Shown: positions 1-10,721 of the stretch, one piece after another
How the letters are laid out: every line of letters begins with the position of its first letter
How positions within the stretch are numbered: position 1 is the stretch's first letter
Assembly (NCBI RefSeq): GCF_000346465.2
Contig: NC_034016.1
Coordinates: 15,474,786 to 15,538,785, forward strand
Direction: 5' to 3'
From: Prunus persica
Taxonomy: Eukaryota; Streptophyta; Magnoliopsida; Rosales; Rosaceae
DNA length: 64,000 nt
Notes under the pieces: model-generated
Databases searched by the model: none
What the model was told of the DNA's origin: nothing
The model's input: only the letters and a program-made list of their open reading frames with translations
Translations under genes and position numbers: made by a program

Positions 1-1350
1 ATGCCATAGTTGTGAATCCTTGAGTCTTCTTCAGTTATGGGCACAACCTTGGCTGTGATCCTAAAGCTCCCTTCAACTTCAACCATCACATTGTTGGTGT
101 CACCCCCCCTGGTAAGGGATACAGTTGGAACACTTGTGGATTGCCACCTGGCGCCTTCGGATTCAGGAAGGGTGATGGGCTCGCCATCAAAGGAGAGGGC
201 AAGGCGGTCAGTGGAGTCGTCCCACGTGGCGGTCTTTTGGGCACCAAGGAAGAGCTGGTGTTTGCCAAAGAGGATGGCAATGGACTGGACCCAAGTGAAG
301 TCCCTCTTCATGTTGTGGTTGCGCCTGCCGATGAAGTGAGCGTTGATGTGGAGGTTGGGGTCGGATAAGAGACAGAAATCACGGTCTTTCTTGCCGTGGA
401 AGTAAAAGGTGATGCCATCGCCGCCTATGAAACGGGGGTCTTGACACACTGCTCCTGGCTGATCACACTCTGTGCCATTCACCAAAAAAGAAAAAAAAGT
501 ATTTTCAGAACTAATATATGAAAATTTATCCTAGTTACTTGCTCATTAGTTTATTTGAAAGTTTTGAGACCACATTAGCTTATCATAATATGTGATCATG
601 ACTAATCATAAAGATAAATGTGAGAGGAGACTTACTGCAGACTGGCTTGCAAGTGACACAGTCAACCTCACATCCACCAGGGCAAGAACTGGGGCATACA
701 TGTTCTATGTTGTAACATTGGGGGTAGTACTTGTTCTTGCACTTGGCCTTCTTTGGTGAGGTTGAAGGAGTTGGAGGAGGAGAAGAGGAAGTAGGTGGAG
801 ATGGTGTAGGAGTTGATGGAGGAGGAGAAGAAGTAGGTGGAGACGGCGTAGGAGGTGAAGGAGTAGGAGGAGGTGATTGGTAATGTGGTGCCGGTGGTGG
901 TGGGGAAGGTGAAGGCGAGGGAGTAGGAAGTGTTGGAGCTGTAGTTGGTGGTGTTGGAGATGGAGTTGAGGGTGTGGGGGTTGGTGGAGATGGTGGTGGA
1001 GTTGGTTTAGCTTGAGGAGGAGGAGGAGAATAATATGTTGGTGGTGTAGGTGAAGGGGTGGGAGAAACAGGTGGAGGAGGGCTTGTGCCCCCATAACAGA
1101 TGGGCTTACAAGAGACACACTCCACTGTGCATTTATCAGGGCAAAACTTGGGGCACACATGCACAAGATTGTAACAATGCTTGTATTTTTTTATCAAACA
1201 CCTTGCATTGCTTGGATTCTTAGCAATCCCTGGAGGAGTTTTTGCCTCTGCTGCTGCCATTAGCATCAGCAGGAGAATTGGAACAACAACTTGCATTTTG
1301 AAATGAGCCATTTGGAGCAAAACCCTTGAATTAGTTCTCAGTATATTCAA
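1..1350 (-). CDS. Root cap domain protein with Pro-rich linker (partial)
   Basis: Likely secreted cell-wall or mucilage protein of the root cap / LEA-related family (PF06830 type). Exon 1 is 636-1350. It begins with a signal peptide (hydrophobic run then AAAEA), followed by a Cys-rich module (CYN..HVCP..C pattern). A roughly 100-residue extensin-like Pro/Ser/Thr stretch and a second copy of the same Cys module follow. The intron 470-635 has donor GTAAGT and acceptor CACAG. Exon 2 (1-469) opens the root cap domain, with [26 protein letters not shown] and the IGRRNHN-type motif readable, and runs off the left edge, so the C terminus is missing. The first ATG (1350) lies about 45 bases below a TATA box; an internal ATG at 1311 (MAHFKM) gives a more compact signal peptide and is the alternative start. 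The family assignment rests on recognised motifs. The exact biochemical role is not known. Confidence 0.85.
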
Positions 1351-1396
1351 GGGAATTTGGTATGTTTGAGCGAGAAACCCAGTGTTTGAATGCCAC

Positions 1397-1404
1397 TATT
1401 TATA
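1397..1404 (-). promoter_or_regulatory. TATA box of the root cap gene
   Basis: The minus strand reads TATAAATA about 50 bases upstream of the first ATG at 1350, a good distance for a plant core promoter with a short leader. Confidence 0.6.
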
Positions 1405-2029
1405 AGATCAAAAAGAACCCATCCGTTGCCTAATATTTCGGATCATCAACTTCATAAGTCACTTCCACATGGTATCTTAAAAAGTCAAATCACATTGGCT
1501 CCCTCTGCACAACATTTGTTATAATCACTTGATATAGCCTTGCAAATGGCATCACTTGGACATGAAGAAAAAAAGAAAACACTTCAAAATTCTTCTCTTT
1601 TTCCGTGGCTTTTCTTCTTTTACTGGCTACATAAATGGTATGGCTTACGCGACCCAATTGAGCTTTACAATCATGCAGTATGGTTTATGAGTTAAGGCAC
1701 CAGAACAGTTCACACCACTAAAAGCCTACATCAGAATTATGATAATTAATAAGCATCTACATGCCCAGGTTCAGTTTTCACTTCCATTTAAAGCAATTAT
1801 CTGACCGGCCCTACAATAATTCAGGATTTGAATAATGATATGATGGTTTTGAAGTAATGAATTAATCAGATTATCAGAAAAAGAAATGAGTTATTCAATT
1901 TGATATTATGTAAGAGAATTTGTCAAATGGGTTCAACTATATGCATTGAAATTATAATAAGTTTATAGCTCCTCTCATGCTAATCAATTGATCCTTACTT
2001 ATCCATTATCCTTTAAACACGCAATTACA

Positions 2030-2165
2030 TTTTTTTTTTAGCATAAGCGATGGTCTAAACTACAGCCTACAAGAGAGGGGGCACAACCAAGATCCCATGG
2101 GGGTTCGAACCTGAGACATCTAATCTACAAGTTAAGGTCATTTTCCACCAGGCTAGACCCCATTG
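2030..2165. repeat. Probable dispersed repeat with GGTTCGAACC-type core
   Basis: After a T-run the segment reads through a CCATGGGGGTTCGAACCTG-like stretch to ACCAGGCTAGACCCC. This layout is seen in dispersed plant repeats with tRNA-like B-box similarity. Boundaries and family are not established; it could be a decayed SINE or the tail of another element. Confidence 0.3.
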
Positions 2166-2316
2166 AAAAGCAAACAATGTAATTGATCTGCTATATGTGC
2201 CACTATATATTCTGAGAAGATGGTCCATATTTAGGTAGTAATTAAAGGACAGAATTGGTTTTTATTTCCAATTATACTTCCATCTATATAGCTAGTTAAG
2301 TTGTTTCTTGCTAGTC

Positions 2317-2318
<2 letters not shown>

Positions 2319-2361
<43 letters not shown>
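2319..2361. repeat. (AT)21 microsatellite
   Basis: About 21 uninterrupted AT dinucleotides in the spacer between the root cap gene and cyclase A. Confidence 0.95.
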
Positions 2362-2366
<5 letters not shown>

Positions 2367-2778
2367 ATGACTTCTCCATATAGTCAATTCTTATGCCATC
2401 TAAGTTGAAAAAGAAGTTTTGTTGGACTCTGAATCACGAGCAGTACAATAAGGTCTAGCAAGATGCCATATACAAGGGGCACCTCCACATACTAACCACA
2501 AGATTAGGAGCAAAATCCCTAACTTTTGTACTGCTTCTTTATTCCTTTCAACACCTCTGGAGACTATCTCTCTGCTCCTGCAAGTAAGCTTAAACAAGTT
2601 TCTATAAGCAAATATATATATACAAACAGCATTTAAATTGATTCGAAGGAAAAATGTACCCATAATGATGTGTTCTGTCATTAGCTTAAACATTAGGCTT
2701 GGCTTTACATCAGTTCAGATATAACTGCCAATATTTTGACTCAAATTAAGTTATGGCTTTGTACTTACAAGGATCATC

Positions 2779-4341
2779 TCATTTGATGAGGATGCATCTT
2801 GTTGGTGCTCCTTCAGCACCAAGCAACCTTAGAGGCAAGCAATGCACAGAATAGTTTCCGGGTAGGATGTCGTCAAGCTTTAGGCCTTCCACAGGAATGA
2901 TTTCCTGAGCCATATATTACCAGCATTTTGATTTAAAAAAGAGCTTAACAAATTCCAATTACATTGTAAAGAAAGTCAGGAAATCATAGACAAACTTGAT
3001 TTGAAAAACAAAATATATATCTTGCCTCTGATTTTTTTTTTTTTTTATAAAAAAAACACATAGAAGAAGCTTTATTCTATCAAATAGAGAATCTTACCCT
3101 GCCTCTGAGAAAGGCAACATGAGCTGGAATTGCTTCATCATAGGTGGCAATGGAAAAGTAATCAGTTCCTACATTCATAGTCAGGAAAATCAGTGCAAGC
3201 ACAACCATTTGCTTTCAAAATGGTCAGAAACTTGATTATTTTATACCTCAACCGAATTACCCCAAAAAAAGTACAACAAATTAGTGTGTTACCAACAAGT
3301 TTGATGTCTGTGTTGTCTACAACCCATTTTGCTCCATCCTCCGTGAATCCCACAAAGCTCGAGTCGAATTCCTTTCGATGCATAAGCCGCCTATACAACG
3401 GAGTAATGATTATCAGTTTTATGATATGTCTTGTTTCATTTTGTTAATCAGATTCAGCAAACTGATATAAAATCTTAATTACTTAATCTGAAATCCGAAA
3501 CGCTTAATCCTTAATTCCAAACCGACGTCATTTGGACACAAGCACAATTCAGCACAAAAGCAACTATCAAAGAATCATATATATTTCAAGAAAATTACAA
3601 AGAAAATATAAGTAGCAATCTTTTTTTCATTTTGCGTTACCTGTCAGTATTCAGTGTCTTGAAAAGGACACGGCGTGTACCCTTGGGAATATTTAGGGAC
3701 TTCATAACTTCAGCTGTAAAAGGTAGACATTATGCTTTTGAAAGGCTTCCAAAAAAAAATTTTAAAAAAAATACTTGAAAATTCAGATTAAAAGTTGAAC
3801 ATCACCAAGTTAGAAATGCATACCAGTTATGTTGCTATCTCTGGGAACATCAACAACAAGAGCAGGACCTGTTGAAAAAACAATTATACTGAGCATAAAT
3901 CATCAACAGATAGAACAAATTACTTTGTTGTTCTAAGCATCATGCATAATTACCATTGAGGACATCCAGGTCAAGCTGATCAACATCAAACCCTGCATCA
4001 AAATAGTCATCAAAAACATGGCCAGGCGCATCAACATGGGTTCCAGTGTGGACAGGCAGGTCGAACTCAGAGTTGTTGGTGAGAGAAGCATTCTTCATGG
4101 TGAGCTGTAGCCACAGGAAGTGGCCGATCCCATTCTTGGAACCATAGAAAGGAAGGTCCGGTGTGTACCTGTGGGTGATGTCAAAGATTCTCCCATTGCC
4201 GTACACTTCTCTCCGTACGGGTTTTGGGGTGTTGACGCCGCCCCCGGAACTGTAGACGGAGGAGGAAGCGAGGAAGAAGCAAGAAAGTGTGAGCAAAATG
4301 GAAGGAAGAAAGGGTTGGTGGTGGTTCATGGTTTTGAGCAT
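2779..4341 (-). CDS. Cyclase family protein, copy A (intact)
   Basis: Member of the plant cyclase / kynurenine-formamidase-like family (PF04199); Arabidopsis CYCLASE1 is the closest named relative. Six exons read on the minus strand: 3954-4341, 3824-3868, 3641-3713, 3293-3390, 3098-3168 and 2779-2904, all with GT-AG borders, summing to an open frame of about 262-266 residues. Exon 1 encodes a signal peptide ([15 protein letters not shown]), then [17 protein letters not shown] and the metal-binding signature [11 protein letters not shown]. Later exons carry [22 protein letters not shown], the NTDIKLVG block and a C terminus ending RCILIK. The first ATG is 4341; 4329 is an equally plausible start four codons on. 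A secreted or endomembrane location follows from the signal peptide. In Arabidopsis these proteins affect stress and cell-death responses, but their substrate is uncertain. It is convergent with nothing nearby; its 5' flank is part of a duplicated block. Confidence 0.9.
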
Positions 4342-5788
4342 GGTGGAATGAGAGCAGAGGGGATGTGTTTAAGGTTGAAGTAAGAAAGAGGTGGTTGTTT
4401 ATGAGTAATAAATCAATAAAGTTAATGGTAATTAGTGATTCAAAATTGCAGTCAAATTAAAGTTAATGGGTGCCAGATTTTTTATCATTTTTTTGGTAAA
4501 AGACTGTTTTTATCTTTATGAGTGCATTAACGCGTTTTTCTAGACTTGGGCAGCATCTTGTGTAATCAATTTCGAGAAGTATCCATGACCAATTATGAAT
4601 TAGATATCACATGAGATGTATATAGCAATTCTGCATTTGGTCCAACAATAGTACTGAGACACTAAGTTTGCTACACCAAATTTTAGTTACAAACTTATGT
4701 GCCAATTTTCTTATTCGTTATGAATGAATAAGGTTCGTAGTCCAAGTGAGTTCATAACTATTTGTTGTGAACGATAGTACTAACAGTCAATTGATATCTT
4801 AACATTTGTATAATAAGTTGGTGTCTTTAAGTATTGCTATAGTGGATGTTACTATTTTTTCGTTTAACATTCGTATTATATATGTATATATGTATGTATT
4901 TTTTTATAATATTTTCGTTTTACGTATACATGTTAAAGACTCGATAAAATACAAGTTTAAAAAAAAAAACCAACGTACAATACATGTATTATACAATTAC
5001 ATTACATACATATTTTTCACATCTAATACATGTGGTTGATACAAATTTTTGAATAATATCAACAAAATTAAAGTATTATACCCGTGTTTTTAACATATTA
5101 TTGAATATAAATAATATATATTTAAATATTTAAATATATTAGATTAAAATATTTTATAGTGGTCGAATTTTTCATTTGTATCTAGCCAAATTTATGCTTA
5201 ATAAATTACGTATATATTTTATTCATATTTTTTTTGTTCCGTATTTTACTCACTAGAAGTGGATGAATGTGTTCATAATCTTTTGACTGATATATTAGTG
5301 ACCATCTTTATTATATAGAGTGGTATATTTCTCTTTATTTTGTTAAAAGAGATTTCAATTTTTTTTTTAAAATTAAAAACAGAAAAAAAATATAATGATA
5401 AACAAAGAAACACACAATTAGTTGCTGCTGTAGTCAAACATGAAATTAAATAGTCATGTTTAAAGCCCATTGCTAACGAAAATCTGTTCATGAGAATGTT
5501 TAAAGCTTAGCTTAGCCCACTGACCATTGGAAATCTCATCTCCATCCAAGCAATCCATGTTTCTTTTTAACGTTCAAAGCGGCTTACCACACACTTCCCA
5601 GCAATCCATGTCTCTTTTAAAAAAATTTGGGTAAGTTTTTTAAATCTTATTTCTTATTTTTAAGTTGAAGTTGATTTTTTTAAATATTTTAATTCACTTA
5701 ATAAAAATATGTATTCAAGTGTGTCACATCATCATCTATTGGTAATGGTGACCGTCATACTAATAGCAGAATCAAATTGTGATAATTT
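4146..5788. repeat. Duplicated block, copy 1 (cyclase A 5' end and upstream region)
   Basis: From within cyclase A exon 1 through its promoter to about 5788, the sequence closely matches 7222-8640, with small indels and point changes. Shared landmarks include the exon-1 stretch ending CGTACGGG, the spacer with TATCCATGACCAAT, the run TTGACTG.TATATTA near 5280/8120, and GGCTTACCACACACTTCC near 5580/8425. This copy is the longer one. Apart from exon 1 no coding sequence is supported here; the AT-rich stretch 4800-5250 holds only low-complexity sequence. Confidence 0.85.
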
Positions 5789-5800
5789 AGTCAAATAATA

Positions 5801-7221
5801 TGGGTAAAATATTTTCAGATTATATTTCATTCTCTAAAAGGTATTTATAATACAAGGATATAACCCTAGTATTGTCAAACTAGAAAATAAAATAAAATCT
5901 TAATTACACAATATATGTGCAAAAAAGAAGAAGAAATATAGTCTTAATAAACTAGGAAATAAATCTCCTAATTAAAGGATCTCACTAACACTCCCCCTCA
6001 AGTTGGAGCAAAGATGTCACACATGCCTAATTTGTCAACCGAGTTGAGAAAAACCGTAGTAGACTCAACTTTCGTAAGAACATCTGCCAGTTGATACTCA
6101 GATGATATAAACGAAAAAGAAATAATTTCAGCATCCAACTTCTCTTTAACAAAATGTTGATCAACCTCCACGTGCTTTGTACGATCATGTTGCACAGGGT
6201 TATGCGCAATTGCAATTGCAGTTTTATTATCACAATACAAATCCATGAGTTTCTGGGGTCCAAACCCAAAATCTCTCAACAATCTTCTCAACTATAGTAA
6301 CTCGAACACACCTTGAGCTATCCCACTGTACTCGGCCTCAGCACTAGACCTGGACACCACTTTTTACTTTCTATTCCTCCAAGTAATAAGATTACCACCA
6401 ACAAATGTGAAATACCCAGACGTAGAATGCCTCTCAGTGATTGAACCAGCCCAATCAGCATCCGTATACCCTTCCATATCTATATGACCATACTTGCAAA
6501 ACATTAACCCTTTGCCAGGAGTTACTTTTAGATACCTCAAAATGGCTATCACAGCACCTATATGATCTTCATTAGGATAATACATAAACTGACTCACTAC
6601 ACTCACTGTATATGCAATATGAAGACGTGTATAAGCTAAATAAATCAATTTCCCCCCAAGTCGTTGATAACGCTCTTATCTGTAGGGACTTGATCAGGAT
6701 ACAACCCTAATTTATGATTCTGTTCACTAAGGGTATCATTGATTTACAATCTAACATTCCAATCTCTGCAAGTAATGTAACATCCCACATCAACCAACGG
6801 AGAGGGGGTGATGTGCTTTATATGTACATGCCCACCTCCATCTAGCACGAAATCTTTTGGGAGCTCACTGACTTCGGAGTCATGGTAACTCCGAAGTTAA
6901 GCGAATTTGGACTAAAGTAATCCCAGGATGGGTGACCCACTGGGAAGTTGCTAGTGAGTTCTTAGAAACAAAACCTTAAGGGCAGAGAGAGGGGCCCAAA
7001 TCGGATAATATCGTGCTACGGCGAAGCCGATCTCGGGATGTGACAAGTAATCCAAAATATACTTTCTTTGAGATAGAAAGATACCATGTTTAGATCTAGC
7101 AACTTCAATCCCAAAAAAGTACTTCAAATCACCTAATGACTTCATCTCAAACTCGAAAGTCAAATAGTTCTGAAGATTTTGCATTTCTGCCTAATCATCT
7201 CCAGTCACAATCATATCATCA
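5801..7221 (-). mobile_element. Ty1/Copia retrotransposon remnant (RT end, RNase H, 3' LTR)
   Basis: Read on the minus strand, the element starts at the reverse-transcriptase catalytic motif YVDDM (near 7210-7220). It continues with EMKSLGDLKYFFGIE, the connection region, EGYTDADWAGS, and the RNase H block LYCDNKTAIAIAHNPVQHDR and HFVKEKL, ending at a polypurine tract (5991-6001, complement of CTCCCCCTCAA). A putative 190-bp 3' LTR follows at 5801-5990 (TGTTAG...CCCA in the sense direction). In-frame stops (after the GDD downstream of YVDDM and after WRNRK) show it is dead. Everything 5' of the YVDD motif is missing, and the break abuts the duplicated cyclase block. A Cassandra solo LTR interrupts it at 6776-7045. 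Confidence 0.88.
6776..7045 (+). mobile_element. Cassandra TRIM solo LTR (5S-rRNA-like core)
   Basis: A 270-bp element beginning TGTAACATCCC and ending GGGATGTGACA, flanked on both sides by the 5-bp target duplication AGTAA (6771-6775 and 7046-7050). Its centre (about 6866-6960) resembles plant 5S rRNA: ACTCCGAAGTTAAGCG, then AGGATGGGTGACC and CTGGGAAGTT, the internal promoter region. These are diagnostic of Cassandra elements, whose LTRs carry a 5S-derived domain. Only one LTR is present, so this is a solo LTR. It landed inside the Copia pol gene, so it is younger than that element. Confidence 0.93.
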
Positions 7222-7421
7222 ACATAAAAAGGAAGGTCTGGTGTGTACCTGTGGGTGATGTCAAAGATTCTCCCATTGCCTTACACTTCTTTCCGTACGG
7301 GCTACAGGGTGTTGCCACTGCCCTCGAAACTGTAGACGAAGGAGGAAGCGAGGAAAAAGCAAGAGAGTGTGAGCAAAATGGAAGGAAGAAGGGGTTGGTG
7401 GTGGTTCATGGTTTTGGGCAT
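7222..7421 (-). pseudogene. Cyclase exon-1 fragment
   Basis: The minus strand matches the start of cyclase A (signal peptide [21 protein letters not shown]) down to the region equivalent to [10 protein letters not shown], where it is cut by the Copia junction. Base changes and indels disrupt the frame around the equivalent of RREVYGNG. No downstream exons follow, so it cannot make a cyclase. It is simply the coding part carried along by the block duplication. Confidence 0.85.
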
Positions 7422-8640
7422 GGTGGAATGAGAGCAGAGAGGAGGTGTTAAAGGTTGAAGTAAGAACGAGGTGGTGGTTTTTGTATGAGTAATAAATCAA
7501 TAAAGTCAATGGTAATTAGTGATTCTAAATTGCAGTCAAATTAAAGTTAATGGGTGCCAGATTGTTTTTATCTTCATGAGTGCATTGACGCTTTTTCCTA
7601 GACTTGGGCAGCCTTTAGTTCAATTATTTAGTTCAATTATTTAATCTTCTGTAATCAATTTCGAGAAGTATCCATGACCAATCATGAATTAGATATCACA
7701 TGACTTGTGTATCGCAATTCTGCATTTGGTCCAACAATAGTACTAGAGACACTATGTTTGCTACACCAAATTTTAGTTACAAACTTATGTGCAAATTTTC
7801 TCATTCGTTGTGAATGAATAAGGTTCGTAGTCTAAGTGAGTACTAACTGTCAATTGATATCTTAACATTTGTATAATAAGTTGGTGTCTCAAGTATTGAT
7901 ACAACTACATACATATTTTTCACGTTTAATATATATTTTTGAATAATATCAACAAAATTACATAATATAAATAATACATATTAAAATATTATATAGTGAC
8001 TTAATTTTTCAGTTATATCTTGTCAAAATTTTGCTGAATAAAACACATATATATTATTCATACTTTTTTCTTTCCCTATATTTACTGACTAGGAGTGAAT
8101 GAATGTGTTCATAATCTTTTGACTGTTATATTAATGACCATCTTTATTATATAGAATGGTATATTTCTCTTTATTTTGTTAAAAGAGATTTCAATTTTTT
8201 TTAAAATTAAAAACAGAAAAAAAAAATAATGATAAACAAAGAAACACACAATTAGATGCTGCTGTAGTAAAGCACGAAAGTAAATAGTCATGTTTGAAGC
8301 CCATTGCTAACGAAAATCTGTTCCATAAGAATGTTTAAAGTTTAGCTTAGCCCACTGACCATTGGAAATCTCCATCCTTGGTTGAGTGTCGCAGTCTTGC
8401 AAACTTTTTTCTAACGTTCAAAGCGGCTTACCACACACTTCCCAGCAATCCATGTCTCTTTTAAAAAAATTTGGGTAAGTTTTTAAAATCTTATTTCTTA
8501 GTTTTAAATTGAAGTTGAATTTGTTTTAAAATATTTTATTTCACTTTAAAAAATGTGTATTCAATATGTGTCACATCATCATCTATTGATAATGGTGACT
8601 GTCATACTAGCAGCATAATCAAATTGCGATAATTTTGAAA
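7222..8640. repeat. Duplicated block, copy 2
   Basis: Second copy of 4146-5788 in the same orientation, shorter because of internal deletions (for example in the AT-rich centre around 7890-7990). It starts exactly where the Copia fragment stops. Homology fades near 8638, after the stretch matching ATCTATTG.TAATGGTGAC. It contains the 5' part of a cyclase exon 1 and the copied promoter of cyclase A. Confidence 0.85.
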
Positions 8641-8955
8641 GGTCTCGATACTTAACCGATAACTTTTTTTTTATTTTGTCTAATTCAAATGAGTCCCAAT
8701 AGCTTGATTAGTCTTTACATTATATGAAAGTCACAGTCAACACATAAAACTTACCAGGCTGGAAGAACCACCACACACACATAATATAGTAATTAATCAG
8801 AAATTTCCCACCAGGTCACCATAATCTTCACATTTTTCTCTAATTATAAAGTGTAAAGATTGTTTGGTACCGACTACCCGATTATTTATTGATTTTTATA
8901 CATTATCATGTACTACTATTAAATTGATATCCGGTACTAACCTATCAGTTTAGGT

Positions 8956-8963
8956 TATAAATA
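8956..8963 (+). promoter_or_regulatory. TATA box of cyclase B
   Basis: TATAAATA lies 58 bases upstream of the ATG at 9021. The region 8641-9020 is otherwise the unique promoter of the plus-strand cyclase copy. Confidence 0.6.
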
Positions 8964-9020
8964 CAGTAGCAACATAACCCATTTAATTTCACTCACTCTT
9001 GTTATCAAAGTACTCAAACC

Positions 9021-10721
9021 ATGAATAACAATACACCTCACGACCTCTTTCTTCTTCTCCTTCTTCTACATGCGCTACTATCATGCACCCTGGTTTGCAT
9101 GGCCACGTTAACGTCTGACGTGGCCTACCCAACTGTCCCCGATGACTGCTTGTTGTCGGGGGAGGGTGTCCCTGTACCAATTCGGAGAGAGGTGTATGAT
9201 AACGGTCGAATATTCGACATCAGCCACAAGTACGTTCCCGACATGCCGAGTTTCGTCGGGGAGGACGGGCTAGGCGAGTTCCTGTGGCTCGGCCACAGCA
9301 TGAAGAACGGCTCACTGGTCAACGTGTCCATGATGAAGTTCAGTGTCCACTCCGACACGCACGTGGACGCCCCTGGTCACGTGTTCGACCATTTCTATGA
9401 TGCTGGGTTTGACGCTGATACGCTTGACCTGGAAGTGTTAAATGGTAATTAATTAAATTAATTAGCATTTAGCAGCAGCTTGTTCAGACTAATTAAAACT
9501 GTTTTGAACTTTTGATAGGTCCTGCTCTGGTGGTTGGATGTTCCCAGGGATAAGAACATAACTGGTATGCATGTCTATCTGAATTTTGAATCAATCTCTT
9601 TATTTTTTGGTTAATCAATTCATTATAACTATATTTGAATTACTTTCATGTTTTATTCAAACTAAAAGCATCATACATATATATCTTTTTTCAGGAACTT
9701 TTTATGTTTAGAGAGACGATGATCTACTAAACTCACACATACACTGCATGAATGCTAGGACACATACACACATATCTTTGCTGTAGTAGTTTGATCCAAC
9801 TCATTAACTTGAGTTGTTAAATTTAAAGTTATCATTAATTTTGTTTAATCCGGAAAATGATATATAACAATTTTCAAATTCCAATGGACAAAAAATTAAT
9901 TAAATTTCTTATATTTGACTTTGACTCAGTAGTATTATTTCTAACTTTTTTGTTTCTTGTATTGTATCAGCTGAAGTTATGAAGGCTTTGAATATTCCTA
10001 GAGGAGTACGTCGTGTGCTTTTCAGAACATCAAATACAGACAGGTATGATCTGTGTGTATCGATTAAAAATATACGTTTTTTTTTTGGCTAATTAACTTT
10101 ACTAAATCTTTCTATAGTTGATAGTTACATCCAAAAAATTGACTGGTAAACTTATTTATTTTCAGGAAGCTTATGTGGAAGAAGGAATTTGACACAAGTT
10201 ACGTTGGATTTATGAAGGATGGGGCAAAATGGTTGGTGGAGAACACAGACATCAAACTCGTAGGTAAGGCTAAGGCATAAGTTAATAGTACTCACTCTTC
10301 TAATTCTATCGATATAAGTTTGATATACATTGTTCGCTCTTAAGTTAATTATCGGGTTTTGGCCTCCCCTTCCCAAAAAAAAAATTGTTGTGCTTACACG
10401 TTTTCCTCCATGAAAATTGCAGGCTTGATTACTTAAACGTTGCTGCTTGGGATGGAGGAGTTCCAACTCATCATGTTTTTCTAGAGCGCAGGGTAAGAAT
10501 TAGTAATATTCACCTGATGAATTAGATTATTTGGTAAAGTTGTAATTTACTAACCCCACAAATTAATTAAGAATTGTTTATTTGGATATACATAGGAGGT
10601 CAATCTTCTGGAGGGTTTAAAGCTTGATGGCGTTCCAGCAGGAATATACTCTGTTCATTGCTTGCCCTTAAGGTTGATTGGCGCTGATGGATCACCAACA
10701 AGATGCATTCTCATTAAATAA
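9021..10721 (+). pseudogene. Cyclase family copy B, frameshifted
   Basis: All six family exons are present with canonical splice sites: 9021-9444, 9519-9564, 9971-10043, 10166-10263, 10423-10492 and 10596-10721. Exon 2 is 46 bases, not the 45 of the intact copies: an extra G near 9537 shifts the frame and a TAA follows at 9550-9552. Exon 5 is 70 bases, not 71, giving a second shift at its start. The family metal-site motif [11 protein letters not shown] is here [11 protein letters not shown], replacing the conserved Gly. Exon 1 is otherwise clean, with a signal peptide and [21 protein letters not shown] box and a downstream AATAAA near 10982 remain. This looks like a recently dead gene; a truncated exon-1 protein could still be made. 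Sequencing error at both indels is possible but less likely given the altered motif. Confidence 0.85.

Larger units (their letters stand above)
1405..2778. other. Intergenic spacer, root cap gene to cyclase A
   Basis: No gene is supported. It holds the distal promoter of the minus-strand root cap gene, a probable dispersed repeat near 2030-2165, a long AT microsatellite, and the 3' flank of cyclase A. The minus-strand open frame at 2400-2693 has no recognisable motif or gene-like context and is not called. Confidence 0.5.

Noticed and set aside
705..1166. Open frame overlapping the Pro-rich region of the root cap gene
   Set aside because: It is the same DNA in a second frame, rich in His and Leu because Pro codons are shifted; no independent start or domain.
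3193..3447. Plus-strand frame across cyclase A exon 4
   Set aside because: Antisense to a confirmed exon and its intron.
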